Shown: in pieces, positions 56,401-63,828 of the stretch
Layout: every line of letters starts with the position of its first letter
Position numbering within the stretch: position 1 is the first letter of the stretch
Source: Oscillospiraceae bacterium
GTDB taxonomy: Bacteria > Bacillota > Clostridia > Oscillospirales > Oscillospiraceae
Direction of reading: 5' to 3'
NCBI GenBank assembly: GCA_017516065.1
Contig: JAFWDQ010000021.1
Coordinates: forward strand, 80,958 to 144,957
Length of the DNA: 64,000 bases
Notes under the pieces: generated by a model
What the model was told of the DNA's origin: nothing
Seen by the model: the letters and a program-made list of their open reading frames with translations, nothing else
Database searches by the model: none
Translations under genes and position numbers: made by a program

Positions 56401-59400
56401 TGTCGGTATCGGTATCGGTGTCGGTATCGGTGTCCGTATCGGTATCGGTATCGGTGTCGGTGTCCGTATCAGTGTCGGTATCGGTGTCCGTATCCGTGTC
56501 GGCGTCGTCGTCGCCCTCTTCGTCAGCACTGATGGTCAGATCGGCAGTGGCATCACCGGAAAGAACAATATCAGCGCCATAATTCGCAGTTGCTTCCAGA
56601 TCCAGAACCAGCACGGTATAGTCACCGGCAGCAGTGCCGGCAGGAACGGTGATCGTGAAGGTACCTAAAGCATCCGTGGTAATGTTTTCTGCATCCGCTG
56701 TCGACCATGCGATATGATAATTGCCCTCCTTATCCTTACCAATATCACCGGCCGTAAACTTGCCGCCATCCGGGGCGGTGTCGGCAGTAATTTCGCCTTC
56801 CCAGCTCGGAACGATCGAGTATTCAATACCATCCAAAGTGGTCTCTTCCGAGGCGGTTATGGTCAGGGTGACGGTCTGCGCTTCACTGCTTTCGGTCAGT
56901 TCAGCGGGGCTCAGCTCGGCTCTGATGGTGGGCGCCGCGTCAGAATCAGCGTCAGCGTCAGCGTCGGCATCGGCATCCGCATCGGTATCGACGTCGGTAT
57001 CCACATCGGTATCGACGTCTGCGTCGGTGTCCGTATCGGTGTCGGTGTCGCCCTCGTCGTCACCTTCGGCAGTGAGGATGAAATCACCGGAGGCAGCCTT
57101 GTTGACGTAAGACATGAACGAATTGGTGGAATAGTAGCCATAGTCAGTGTCGGCATCAGTGTCCACATCTGTGTCCACGTCAGCGTCCACATCGGTATCC
57201 ACGTCCGTGTCTACATCAGTATCCACATCTGTGTCCACGTCGGTGTCTACATCAGCGTCGGCGTCGGCATCAGCGTCGCCTTCGACATCCCAATTCCACA
57301 TGGGCCCTGTGCCGTGGATGGTCAGGGTGCCATTGCTGTTCAGCGTCCAGTAGAGGTTATTGCCGCATCTGCCGCCGGCAACCTCATAGTCTGAGTCGGT
57401 ATCAGCGTCGGTATCGGTATCAGTGTCACAATCGGCGTCCGTATCGCAATCGGCGTCGGCGTCGCAATCGCAATCGGTGTCAGTGTCAGTGTCCGTATCC
57501 GTATCCGTATCGGTATCACAATCACAATCGGCATCAGCGTCAGCGTCGGCATCAGCATCAGCATCAGCGTCGCCCTCACCGCCGTTGTCAACGGGGGCAG
57601 TCGCGAAGACGGTGATGTACAGGCAGGCCAGAGCGTCGCTGCCATCGTTGGCACGGACGCCGGCGGCGGTACCGGCAACGACTTCATAGCCGTACAGGAT
57701 GTTCTTCACCTGGTTGCCCTTGATGTGCAGGTTGGTGAAGTCGGCGGGAACGCCGGGATCGGCAACGATCTTCTCATTGCCGGCGCTGACAACGATCAGA
57801 TAGATGTCGGTATCGGAGACGTCCATGGCCACATCGCCGAAGCTCAGGGTGCCCTTGTCGAACTTAGCCTCGCCGGAAATCGGGGAGAAGAAGTAGTCAT
57901 CGGGCTTGGTCTCAGCGGCCTGCGCAATGGTGGTGAAGCCGGTGGCATAGCCGTCAGAGTTCGTCTTGACCTTGTAGACCAGCTGGAAGCAATCGTACGC
58001 AGCGTTGAAGTCGCCCATGGCGAAGTTCAGGTAAGCCCAGTTGCCCTGGTCCTGCAGGGCCCCGACCTGGACATAGGTGTTGTCGTTTTCGTCGATGACG
58101 GCGCTGTCGTTCCACAGGATGTACACCAGATCGTCAACGAGGGAGTCATTGCCGCCGCCAGGCTCGCCGTCGTCGATGTCAACATCGCCCAGGCAGGAGA
58201 CGAAGATGTACTCCAGGTTGCCCTTGCTGTTCATGGTGTAGAACACTTCGGCGAAACCGCCAGAAAGCAGCTTCACGTCGGGAGCCTTGGTGGCGCCGTT
58301 GTAAACAACGATATCGTCGTTCTCGTCGTCATAGACGATGATCGTGGTGGCGCTGTTGCCCTTGGTATCCACGCCCTCGATGCAGTTGAGAACGCCGTTC
58401 TTCAGAACAACACTCTCGAAGCTATCCGTCATGTTCTGATTTTCAAGCAGGGTAAGCTTATACTTGCCGTCGGAGCCCACGCTGTAGGAATACCAACCGG
58501 CCTGAGGATCAGTGATCTTTTCCTTGTTGGAATCCCTCACGGTATCCACGGTGATGACAGCGTCAGTACCGTCGATGAAAAAGGCGTCGGCCTTGTTGTT
58601 GGCTTGCAACGCACCCATGCCATCAGTAAAGAAATCGTAGATAAAGACATACTTGTCAACGGCGACAGCGTCGTCAACGTACAGGATGTAGCCGTTGGAA
58701 TCGGTGACCACAACGGCGGCCTCACCCACGGAGTAGGCAGCCTCATAGCCATCGTGCCAGGCGGCCAGCAGTCCGTACTTGTAAACGGTGCCATCGATGG
58801 TGACGGAACTGAACTCAGGCTTGAACAGATTCTGGGTGAAGGTGTTCACGGTGCCGCTGATCAGCCTGGCGGGCTCGACGGACTTGACCTCGAACTTGCC
58901 GTTGTAGGTGCCGTAAACGGCATCCATGGTGACGACGAAGTAATCGCCCTCAAGGGCGTTGGCCACAGCGGGAAAGTCGGCTGCAGACAAAGTGTTGTCG
59001 TCCAGAGTGATACCAGCGGGGGTGTACTCGTTGATGTCGTCAACGTTCACCAGCTCGACTCTCAGCCGGTCCCTGGCAGCATTATAGTCACTGACGGCCC
59101 GAACCAGATACTTGTTGGTAACGATAATCCTTACGTTATTGGCCTCGTCCTGATACAACTCAGTGTAGGAGCCGTAGCCGGTGGCGTCGATGAAGTTACC
59201 GCCATGGCCCTCGCCCATCCGGGAGCCGTCCTTCAGGAGGCTGGCAAAGGTGCTGGAGTCGCCGGAATTGAAATAACCCTCGATATCAGCAATGTCATAC
59301 GTCACGCCGTCGACAATTACGGTCAGAGTGCCGTTCCCGTTCTTCAGGTTTTTGACACTGCTCCTGCCCAGGGTCCTGTAAAGCGTGTCCTTGGTGACCT

Positions 59401-60175
59401 TGTTGTCAAAGGTAGCAAGCAACCCGGCATCCGTATCGGCGTCGGCATCCGCGTCAGCATCGGTATCGTCGTCACCGACATCATGAGATTCGGCAAAGTG
59501 AATCGTTGCGGATGTGAGCGGGCTGTTGCCTGATCCGATGGAAATAGCGCTCCACTCATCCTCACTGCCGTCATAGTAGACGTCCGTCAGGCCCGTGCAG
59601 TTGCGGAATGCGGAGTTCCCTATGGTGGAAACGCTGTAGGGAACAGTGACTGTCATCAGTGAATTGCAGTTATAAAACGCATAGTTCCCAATGCTGATAA
59701 CGCCGTCAGGCAAGGTAATGCCGGTCAGGCTTACGCAGCCGCTCAACGCCCTGGAACCAATGCTGATGACGCTGTCTGGAATGTCGATGCTGGTCAAACC
59801 AGTGCAGTCGATAAACGCATAGTCTCCAACGCTCGTCGCGCCGTTTCCTATGACCACTGTCTTGATATCTGCCCGGTATGAATACCAGGGGGTATCGGCT
59901 GCATCATAGAAATCTGTCATGCTGCCGGTACCGATAACAGTGAGAAGACCGTCGCCGTCCAGAACCCATGTGAGGTCGTCGCCGCAGGTGCCTCTGGCAA
60001 CGATGTCGGCGCCAGTAACAGTAAGGACACCGTCGCTGTTCAGGTCCCATATCAGATCGTCGCCGCAGATACCACTGGCGACGGTGTTGGGATCCACCGC
60101 AAGTGAAAAAGTCGGCATAAGTGAGAGGATCAGCACTACACTGAGCAGCAATGATAGAAGCCGTTTCATCTTCAT
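53402..60175 (-). CDS. Giant secreted LRR/cohesin/dockerin protein with (Asp-Xaa)n spacers
   Basis: 2257 aa from ATG at 60175 (GGAGG eight bases upstream; earlier ATGs sit on or before it). Signal peptide ends FSLA. BspA-type leucine-rich repeats (IGxxAFxxCxxLxxVxIPxSV) occupy about 90-220, 1290-1430, 1530-1760 and 1880-1960. Residues about 250-850 form an unrecognised region. A cohesin-like module lies at about 1085-1215 (AELSPAELTESSEAQTVTLT) and a clearer one at about 1970-2106 (VGDEVTVPVDVTSNPG, FFTLIFKILDAA). An InlB-type repeat follows, then a type I dockerin at 2188-2257 with two loops (GDVDGNGSVNNTD, ADIDGNGSVNNID). Seven alternating (Asp-Xaa)n blocks separate modules. Its own promoter and leader are present. 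Function is not known; surface scaffold or adhesin is the best inference. Confidence 0.88.
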   Translation of the reverse strand: MKMKRLLSLLLSVVLILSLMPTFSLAVDPNTVASGICGDDLIWDLNSDGVLTVTGADIVARGTCGDDLTWVLDGDGLLTVIGTGSMTDFYDAADTPWYSYRADIKTVVIGNGATSVGDYAFIDCTGLTSIDIPDSVISIGSRALSGCVSLTGITLPDGVISIGNYAFYNCNSLMTVTVPYSVSTIGNSAFRNCTGLTDVYYDGSEDEWSAISIGSGNSPLTSATIHFAESHDVGDDDTDADADADADTDAGLLATFDNKVTKDTLYRTLGRSSVKNLKNGNGTLTVIVDGVTYDIADIEGYFNSGDSSTFASLLKDGSRMGEGHGGNFIDATGYGSYTELYQDEANNVRIIVTNKYLVRAVSDYNAARDRLRVELVNVDDINEYTPAGITLDDNTLSAADFPAVANALEGDYFVVTMDAVYGTYNGKFEVKSVEPARLISGTVNTFTQNLFKPEFSSVTIDGTVYKYGLLAAWHDGYEAAYSVGEAAVVVTDSNGYILYVDDAVAVDKYVFIYDFFTDGMGALQANNKADAFFIDGTDAVITVDTVRDSNKEKITDPQAGWYSYSVGSDGKYKLTLLENQNMTDSFESVVLKNGVLNCIEGVDTKGNSATTIIVYDDENDDIVVYNGATKAPDVKLLSGGFAEVFYTMNSKGNLEYIFVSCLGDVDIDDGEPGGGNDSLVDDLVYILWNDSAVIDENDNTYVQVGALQDQGNWAYLNFAMGDFNAAYDCFQLVYKVKTNSDGYATGFTTIAQAAETKPDDYFFSPISGEAKFDKGTLSFGDVAMDVSDTDIYLIVVSAGNEKIVADPGVPADFTNLHIKGNQVKNILYGYEVVAGTAAGVRANDGSDALACLYITVFATAPVDNGGEGDADADADADADADADCDCDTDTDTDTDTDTDTDCDCDADADCDTDADCDTDTDTDADTDSDYEVAGGRCGNNLYWTLNSNGTLTIHGTGPMWNWDVEGDADADADADVDTDVDTDVDTDVDTDVDTDVDADVDTDVDTDADTDYGYYSTNSFMSYVNKAASGDFILTAEGDDEGDTDTDTDTDADVDTDVDTDVDTDADADADADADADSDAAPTIRAELSPAELTESSEAQTVTLTITASEETTLDGIEYSIVPSWEGEITADTAPDGGKFTAGDIGKDKEGNYHIAWSTADAENITTDALGTFTITVPAGTAAGDYTVLVLDLEATANYGADIVLSGDATADLTISADEEGDDDADTDTDTDTDTDTDTDTDTDTDTDTDTDTDTDTDTDTDTDTDTDTDADADADTDTDTDIGGMGVAPWYWYRGRINNVVISNGVTTIGNNAFYDCYNLTNVSIPNSVTSIGYGAFEYCSSLTSVTIPARVTSIGSYAFYGCSRLTSATLGSSVTSIGYGAFEYCSNLTSVTIPARVTYIGSWAFYGCNRLSFVNYGGTYSQWNRISIGSYNSPLFNAVIYYYGDYEGDTDTDTDTDADADADADADADCDCDTDTDTDTDTDADCDTDTDTDCDCDTDTDTDTNTDTDSDYDLPVSGVCGTNLTWTLNSNGTLTVSGTGPMYNYSSSGPWNGYRERIRNVVLLNGVTSIGSYAFNGCYNLTGVTIPGSVTSIGDYAFGACSHLTSITVASNNPSYVSANGVLFNKNKTALIQYPAGKSGAYTIPYGVTSIRDYAFSGCTGLTSVTIPNSVTTIGSEAFYGCSSLTSVTIPARVTSIGRYAFYGCSRLTSVTIPASVTYIRSWAFHGCNHLSVVNYGGTQAQWNNISIESYNDPLYYAVIYFGDYEGDTDTDTDADADADADADCDCDTDTDTDTDTDCDCDTDTDTDTDDDENAPLWTLKAMSRDIDDAFVLTAEGDDVDDGESDNPIWVLNSNGARTVDRTWAMYDFGPEPAPWYAYRDQIRSVVISDGVTSIGDYAFYSCTGLTSATIPDSVTRIGYRAFYGCTGLTDVYYGGSEEQWNAIDISNNNDLLANATVHYNSSGDLAGAIHFVVGNVTQGLRVGDEVTVPVDVTSNPGYVLGAVALNWVSSVLQLMDITYDPDLAPQDPASADISDSGSYIISFGSENALEDYTGTGTFFTLIFKILDAATLGTHSITLGDAGGGIINNALSEVQAEYEAGSVTLIPTYTVTVITDPTEGGTATVSTETAAEGTTVAVMAVPAEDYELDTITYTPEDGQPVDITEAAEFTMPAANVTVNVTFKVSIITGDVDGNGSVNNTDRLILARYLAGVPGYAERVNMTAADIDGNGSVNNIDRLILARYLAGVEGYAGFFQ
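54735..54872 (-). repeat. (Asp-Xaa)n microsatellite, block 7
   Basis: Hexanucleotide-type repeat encoding alternating Asp with Thr, Ala or Cys (DTDTDADAD, DCDCDTDT). Confidence 0.9.
55640..55838 (-). repeat. (Asp-Xaa)n microsatellite, block 6
   Basis: About 66 codons of Asp-Thr/Asp-Ala/Asp-Cys, similar in order to block 7. Confidence 0.9.
56322..56516 (-). repeat. (Asp-Xaa)n microsatellite, block 5 (longest pure Asp-Thr tract)
   Basis: About 65 codons, nearly all Asp-Thr, with a short Asp-Ala part. Asp codons alternate GAC/GAT and Thr codons ACC/ACG/ACA, so the tract is not perfectly uniform DNA. Confidence 0.93.
56935..57051 (-). repeat. (Asp-Xaa)n microsatellite, block 4
   Basis: Asp alternating with Thr, Val and Ala (DVDTDVDTD, DADADAD), just before a cohesin-like module. 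Confidence 0.9.
57137..57282 (-). repeat. (Asp-Xaa)n microsatellite, block 3 (Asp-Val/Asp-Thr)
   Basis: A 12-base period (DVDT) repeated about ten times, unlike the six-base Asp-Thr tracts. Confidence 0.9.
57385..57575 (-). repeat. (Asp-Xaa)n microsatellite, block 2 with Cys
   Basis: Asp alternating with Ala, Cys and Thr, including several DCDCD clusters. Confidence 0.9.
59427..59476 (-). repeat. (Asp-Xaa)n short block 1
   Basis: A short DDDTDADADADADTDA segment between the first LRR block and the next region. Confidence 0.85.
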
Positions 60176-60298
60176 TTTCATTTCCTCCATGTAAAAAGGG
60201 TGTTAAGACCGAGCGCATGTGATTGATAAACGAAATAATATTGCAAAAAGCACAAAAATATTTAAAATTTTCGGTTGTTTCCGTGTAATTTTGCAATT

Positions 60299-60327
60299 AT
60301 TATATCAGGTAACGCTCTTCTTGGCAA
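60299..60327 (-). promoter_or_regulatory. Promoter of the giant protein gene
   Basis: Minus-strand TTGCCA (60327-60322), 17 bases, TATAAT (60304-60299). The leader of about 115 bases is AT-rich and resembles that of the 63469 gene (shared GCAATATTATTTC and AAATATTTTTG strings). Confidence 0.85.
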
Positions 60328-60431
60328 CCTTTTCTTTATAGTATGGGCCCCTCATTATTGTGTCGAAAGCGCCACCTAGACAGTGGGGCTGCAACGGAAG
60401 TAGCCTTCTATAAGGCCTCCTTTTGACTGAC

Positions 60432-60471
60432 AAAAAAACCACGGCACGGTATCGGTACCGTGCCGCGGGGT
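60432..60471 (-). terminator. Terminator of the 974-aa gene (copy 2 of the repeated hairpin)
   Basis: GC-rich stem (60438-60471, one mismatch) followed on the minus strand by TTTTTTT (60438-60432). The stretch 60328-60431 shows nothing else I can support. Confidence 0.88.
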
Positions 60472-60544
60472 CTTGTTATTTCTTGTTATCAAGGGGCTAA
60501 AACGGATCAGATCGATGAAAGGACCGACACCATGATTCCCCTTA

Positions 60545-63469
60545 TTACGTATCCCACTTCAGAGTGGTCTTGCTCAACTGGGCGGCCTTGATTTGGGAGA
60601 CGTCAAGAATGTCCATTGTTCCTTCGCCGGTGACGTCGGCCGCCATCTTCTGCTGGAGGTTTAGATTGGCCTTGCCCAGCTGGGCTGCCTTAGCGGTTGC
60701 CGCATCCAGGATTGTAAAGCTGCCGTCGAGGTCAACATCACCTTTTCTGACGATGACGATGGTCATATCCTGCGCCACGTCGATCGTGAAGGTGCAGCCG
60801 TTCTCGACTTTTGTGCCTCTGAGCCGGGTATAGGTCTCGCCGTTGTCGACGGTGCAGGCAATCATACAGGCATACTTGTAAGTGACCGTGAAGGTGGTCT
60901 CGCCGGAATATGTGCCTCCGCTGTCGATACCGCTCACCGTCGCCGCGCCGTTGGTCCTATCCTCCAGCGTGACGATGGGATCGCTGTTACAGTGGATCGC
61001 GGCATTGGTAAGCGGATCGTTGCTGCCAGCGATGGAGATGGCGTTCCACTGCGCCTGCGTACCGACGTAGCAGACATCCTCCAAACCGCTGCAGTTGTAA
61101 AATGCTTTCGCGCCGATGGCGGTAACGCTGACCGGAATCGTTACGCCGGTCAAACTGCTGCAGCCGTAAAACGCATTTTCTCCGATGAAGGTAACGTCGG
61201 CAGGGATAATATAGGCGCCGCATTTGCCGGCCGGATACTGAATCAGCGTCGTCTTGTCCTTGTTGAACAGCACTCCATCCGCCGAAGTGTATACCGTATT
61301 ATCGGCGGATACTGTAATGTCAGTCAGGCCGGTGCAATCGCAAAATGCAGTGCTCCCGATGGATGTGACGCCGGCGGGGATCGTCACGCCGGTCAGGCCG
61401 GTACAGCCGCTGAACGCACCGGTCCCAATAACGGCAACGCTGTCGGGGATCGTCACATTCGTCACACTGCTGCACCAGGCAAACGCGCTGCTTCCGATGC
61501 CGGTAATACCGTCGCCGACCGTCACGGTTTCGATCTCTGCTCTCCACGGATACCAGGGAGCGGCGCCCGCGTCATAGTCATCCATGTCCCCGGTGCCGCT
61601 GATGATCAGGATGCCGTCATTGTCCAGGACCCAGGTGAGATCGTCGCCGCAGGTGCCGCCGGCTATGGCCGCAACGTGCAGGACGGCATCGGTCAGTGTC
61701 TCGTTGTTGGCGCCGATGGTGACGGCATCCCACTGTGCCTGCGTACCGCCATAGCAGACATCCGTCAGACCGATACAGCCGGAAAACGCACTGTCTCCGA
61801 TGTCAGTGACGCTGACGGGGATGGTAATATCGGTCAGATTGCTGCAGCCGTTGAACGCACTGCCCCCGATGGCAGTGACGCTGTCGGGGATCGTCACACC
61901 GGTCAGACTGCTGCAGCCGGAAAACGCATCGGCACCGATGGAGGTAACGCTGCTGCCGATAGTCACGCTGGCGAGACTGCTGCAGTTTTGAAATACAGCA
62001 CTCCCGATGGAGGCGACACGGCTGCCGATGGCTGCGCCGGTCAGACCGGTACAGTTGTAAAACGCGCGGTCTCCGATAGAGGCAACACTATCGGGAATCG
62101 TCACGCTTGTCAGGCTGCTGCAGTTTTGAAACGCACTGTTTCCAATGGTGACGACACTGCTGCCGAAGCTCACGCTGATCAGACCGGTGCAGCCTCTGAA
62201 CGCCTGATCTCCGATGGTGGTGACGCTGTCGGGGATCGTTATGCCGATCAGACTGCTGCAGTCGTAAAACGCTCGGTCATCGATGGCGGTGACGCTGTCA
62301 GAGATCGCCGCGCTGGTCAGACTGCTGCACCAGGCAAACGCGTTGCTTCCGATGCTGGTAACACTGTCGCCGACCGTCACGGCCTTGATCTCCGCCTTCC
62401 ACGAATACCAGGGAGCAGAGCCTGCAAGATAGTCATCCATCGCACCGGTGCCTCTGACAGTCAGAACGCCGTCATTGTCCAGGATCCAGGTGAGGCCGTC
62501 GCCGCAGGCGCCGTCGGCAATGGCCGTAACATACAGAACGGCATCGGCCAGCGGCTCGTTGTCGGCGCCGATGGTGACAGCATCCCACTGCGCCTGCGTG
62601 CCCCCATAGTATATGTCCGTCAGGCCGGTACAGCCGGAAAACGCACGGTCTCCGATGGAGGTGACGCTGGCGGGGATCGTCACGCCGGTCAGACTGCTGC
62701 AGCTTTGAAACATGCTGTCTCCGATGGCGGTGACGCTGGCGGGAATCGTCGCGCCGGTCAAACCGGTGCAGCCGGAAAACGCGCCGGCACCGATAGCAGT
62801 AACGCTGACCGGGATCGTTACGGTGAGCAGACCGATGCAGCCGCTAAACGCGCTGCTCCCGATAGTGGTAACACTGGCGGGGATCGCGGCGGCGGTCAGC
62901 TCGGTACAGCCGGAAAAAGCGCTGTCCCCGATAACGGTGACACTGTCGGGGATCGTTATGCCGGTCAGACTGCTGCAGTTTTGAAACGCACTGTTCCCGA
63001 TGGAGGTAACGCCGTTGGGGATCGTCACGCTCGCCAGGCTGCTGCAGCCGTAAAACACACTTTCCCCGATGGCGGTGACGCTGCTGCCGATCGTCACGCC
63101 GGACAGACTGCCGCAGCCGTAAAACGCCCGACTCCCGATGGAGGTGACGCTGTCGGGAATCGTTACGCCCGTCACGCTGCCGCACCAGGCAAACGCGTTG
63201 CTCCCGATGGTGGCGGCGCCGTCGTTGACCGTTACGGTTTCGATCTCCGCTTTCCACGAATACCAAGGGGCAGAGCCTGCGTTATAGTCATCCATCGCCC
63301 CGGTACCGCTGATGGTCAGCACCCCGTCGCTGTCCAGGGTCCAGGTGAGGTCGTCGCCGCAAATACCGCCGTCGACGGTTTCGGGGTCCGCCGCAAGGGC
63401 AAGGGCGGGCACAAGGGACAGGGTCAGTATTATGCTGAGCAGCAATGACAGAAGGCGTTTCGTCTTCAT
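60545..63469 (-). CDS. Secreted BspA-like LRR protein with dockerin-like C-terminus
   Basis: 974 aa; AAGGAG nine bases before the ATG. Signal peptide ends LALA. Three tandem units each begin with a CGDDLTWxLDxDGxLT cap and GTGAMDDY (near residues 35, 320 and 605) followed by BspA-type LRRs (IGxxAFxxCSSLTGVTIPDSV). The C-terminal 75 residues, KGDVDLDGSFTILDAATAKA then DVTGEGTMDILDVSQIKAAQ, form a two-loop dockerin-like domain. BspA-type LRRs bind host or matrix proteins in several gut and oral bacteria; the ligand here is unknown. The caps are shared with the giant neighbour, so the genes are related. Confidence 0.9.
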   Translation of the reverse strand: MKTKRLLSLLLSIILTLSLVPALALAADPETVDGGICGDDLTWTLDSDGVLTISGTGAMDDYNAGSAPWYSWKAEIETVTVNDGAATIGSNAFAWCGSVTGVTIPDSVTSIGSRAFYGCGSLSGVTIGSSVTAIGESVFYGCSSLASVTIPNGVTSIGNSAFQNCSSLTGITIPDSVTVIGDSAFSGCTELTAAAIPASVTTIGSSAFSGCIGLLTVTIPVSVTAIGAGAFSGCTGLTGATIPASVTAIGDSMFQSCSSLTGVTIPASVTSIGDRAFSGCTGLTDIYYGGTQAQWDAVTIGADNEPLADAVLYVTAIADGACGDGLTWILDNDGVLTVRGTGAMDDYLAGSAPWYSWKAEIKAVTVGDSVTSIGSNAFAWCSSLTSAAISDSVTAIDDRAFYDCSSLIGITIPDSVTTIGDQAFRGCTGLISVSFGSSVVTIGNSAFQNCSSLTSVTIPDSVASIGDRAFYNCTGLTGAAIGSRVASIGSAVFQNCSSLASVTIGSSVTSIGADAFSGCSSLTGVTIPDSVTAIGGSAFNGCSNLTDITIPVSVTDIGDSAFSGCIGLTDVCYGGTQAQWDAVTIGANNETLTDAVLHVAAIAGGTCGDDLTWVLDNDGILIISGTGDMDDYDAGAAPWYPWRAEIETVTVGDGITGIGSSAFAWCSSVTNVTIPDSVAVIGTGAFSGCTGLTGVTIPAGVTSIGSTAFCDCTGLTDITVSADNTVYTSADGVLFNKDKTTLIQYPAGKCGAYIIPADVTFIGENAFYGCSSLTGVTIPVSVTAIGAKAFYNCSGLEDVCYVGTQAQWNAISIAGSNDPLTNAAIHCNSDPIVTLEDRTNGAATVSGIDSGGTYSGETTFTVTYKYACMIACTVDNGETYTRLRGTKVENGCTFTIDVAQDMTIVIVRKGDVDLDGSFTILDAATAKAAQLGKANLNLQQKMAADVTGEGTMDILDVSQIKAAQLSKTTLKWDT

Positions 63470-63584
63470 TTTAAGTTTCTCCTTGTCAAAAGGGCGTTAA
63501 GACAGAGCATGCGTGACCGCTGAATGAAATAATATTGCAAAAATGCAAAAATATTTCAAAATATTAAGCGGTTTTGGTGTAATT

Positions 63585-63613
63585 ATTCTATCACGCCGCA
63601 TTCTGATTGACAA
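63585..63613 (-). promoter_or_regulatory. Promoter of the 974-aa BspA-like gene
   Basis: Minus-strand TTGTCA (63613-63608), 17 bases, TAGAAT (63590-63585), leader of about 110 bases. Confidence 0.8.
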
Positions 63614-63628
63614 CCTGCTTTTATGGCA

Positions 63629-63665
63629 AACGCCTCTCATTTCTGCGCGGGAAATGAGGGGCGTT
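63629..63665. terminator. Inverted repeat between adjacent BspA-like genes
   Basis: AACGCCTCTCATTT (63629-63642) pairs with AAATGAGGGGCGTT (63652-63665), one G-U. It may act as an additional terminator in front of the 63585 promoter. Confidence 0.55.
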
Positions 63666-63702
63666 TTGTCGCGGATGCGGCGCTTTATAAAGCACTTTTT
63701 GA

Positions 63703-63747
63703 GAAACAAAAACCCCGCGGCACGGTAACAGCACCGTGCCGCGGGGT
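63703..63747 (-). terminator. Terminator of the truncated upstream gene (copy 3 of the hairpin)
   Basis: A 15-bp GC-rich stem (63712-63726 with 63733-63747), loop AACAGC, followed on the minus strand by TTTTTGTTTC (63711-63702). Confidence 0.88.
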
Positions 63748-63828
63748 CTTGTTATGCTATGTCAGTTTGAGCGCCAACGCGGATTAGATCAAGGGATGAA
63801 TCGACATTGATATTAATATGGCATCCCC

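Noticed and set aside
56238..56582. Plus-strand Val-Ser repeat peptide
   Set aside because: This is the complement of the Asp-Thr microsatellite (GTC/TCG reading), with no ribosome binding site.
54730..57580. Phase-variable frameshifting by the microsatellites
   Set aside because: The repeat units are 6 or 12 bases, so unit gain or loss keeps the frame; only length variation is expected.
57725..59533. Plus-strand open frame of 602 codons opposite the giant gene
   Set aside because: Shadow of the 2257-aa gene; no independent signals.
63497..63709. 70-codon minus-strand frame between the two BspA-like genes
   Set aside because: It runs through a promoter and an inverted repeat, has no ribosome binding site and no recognisable sequence.
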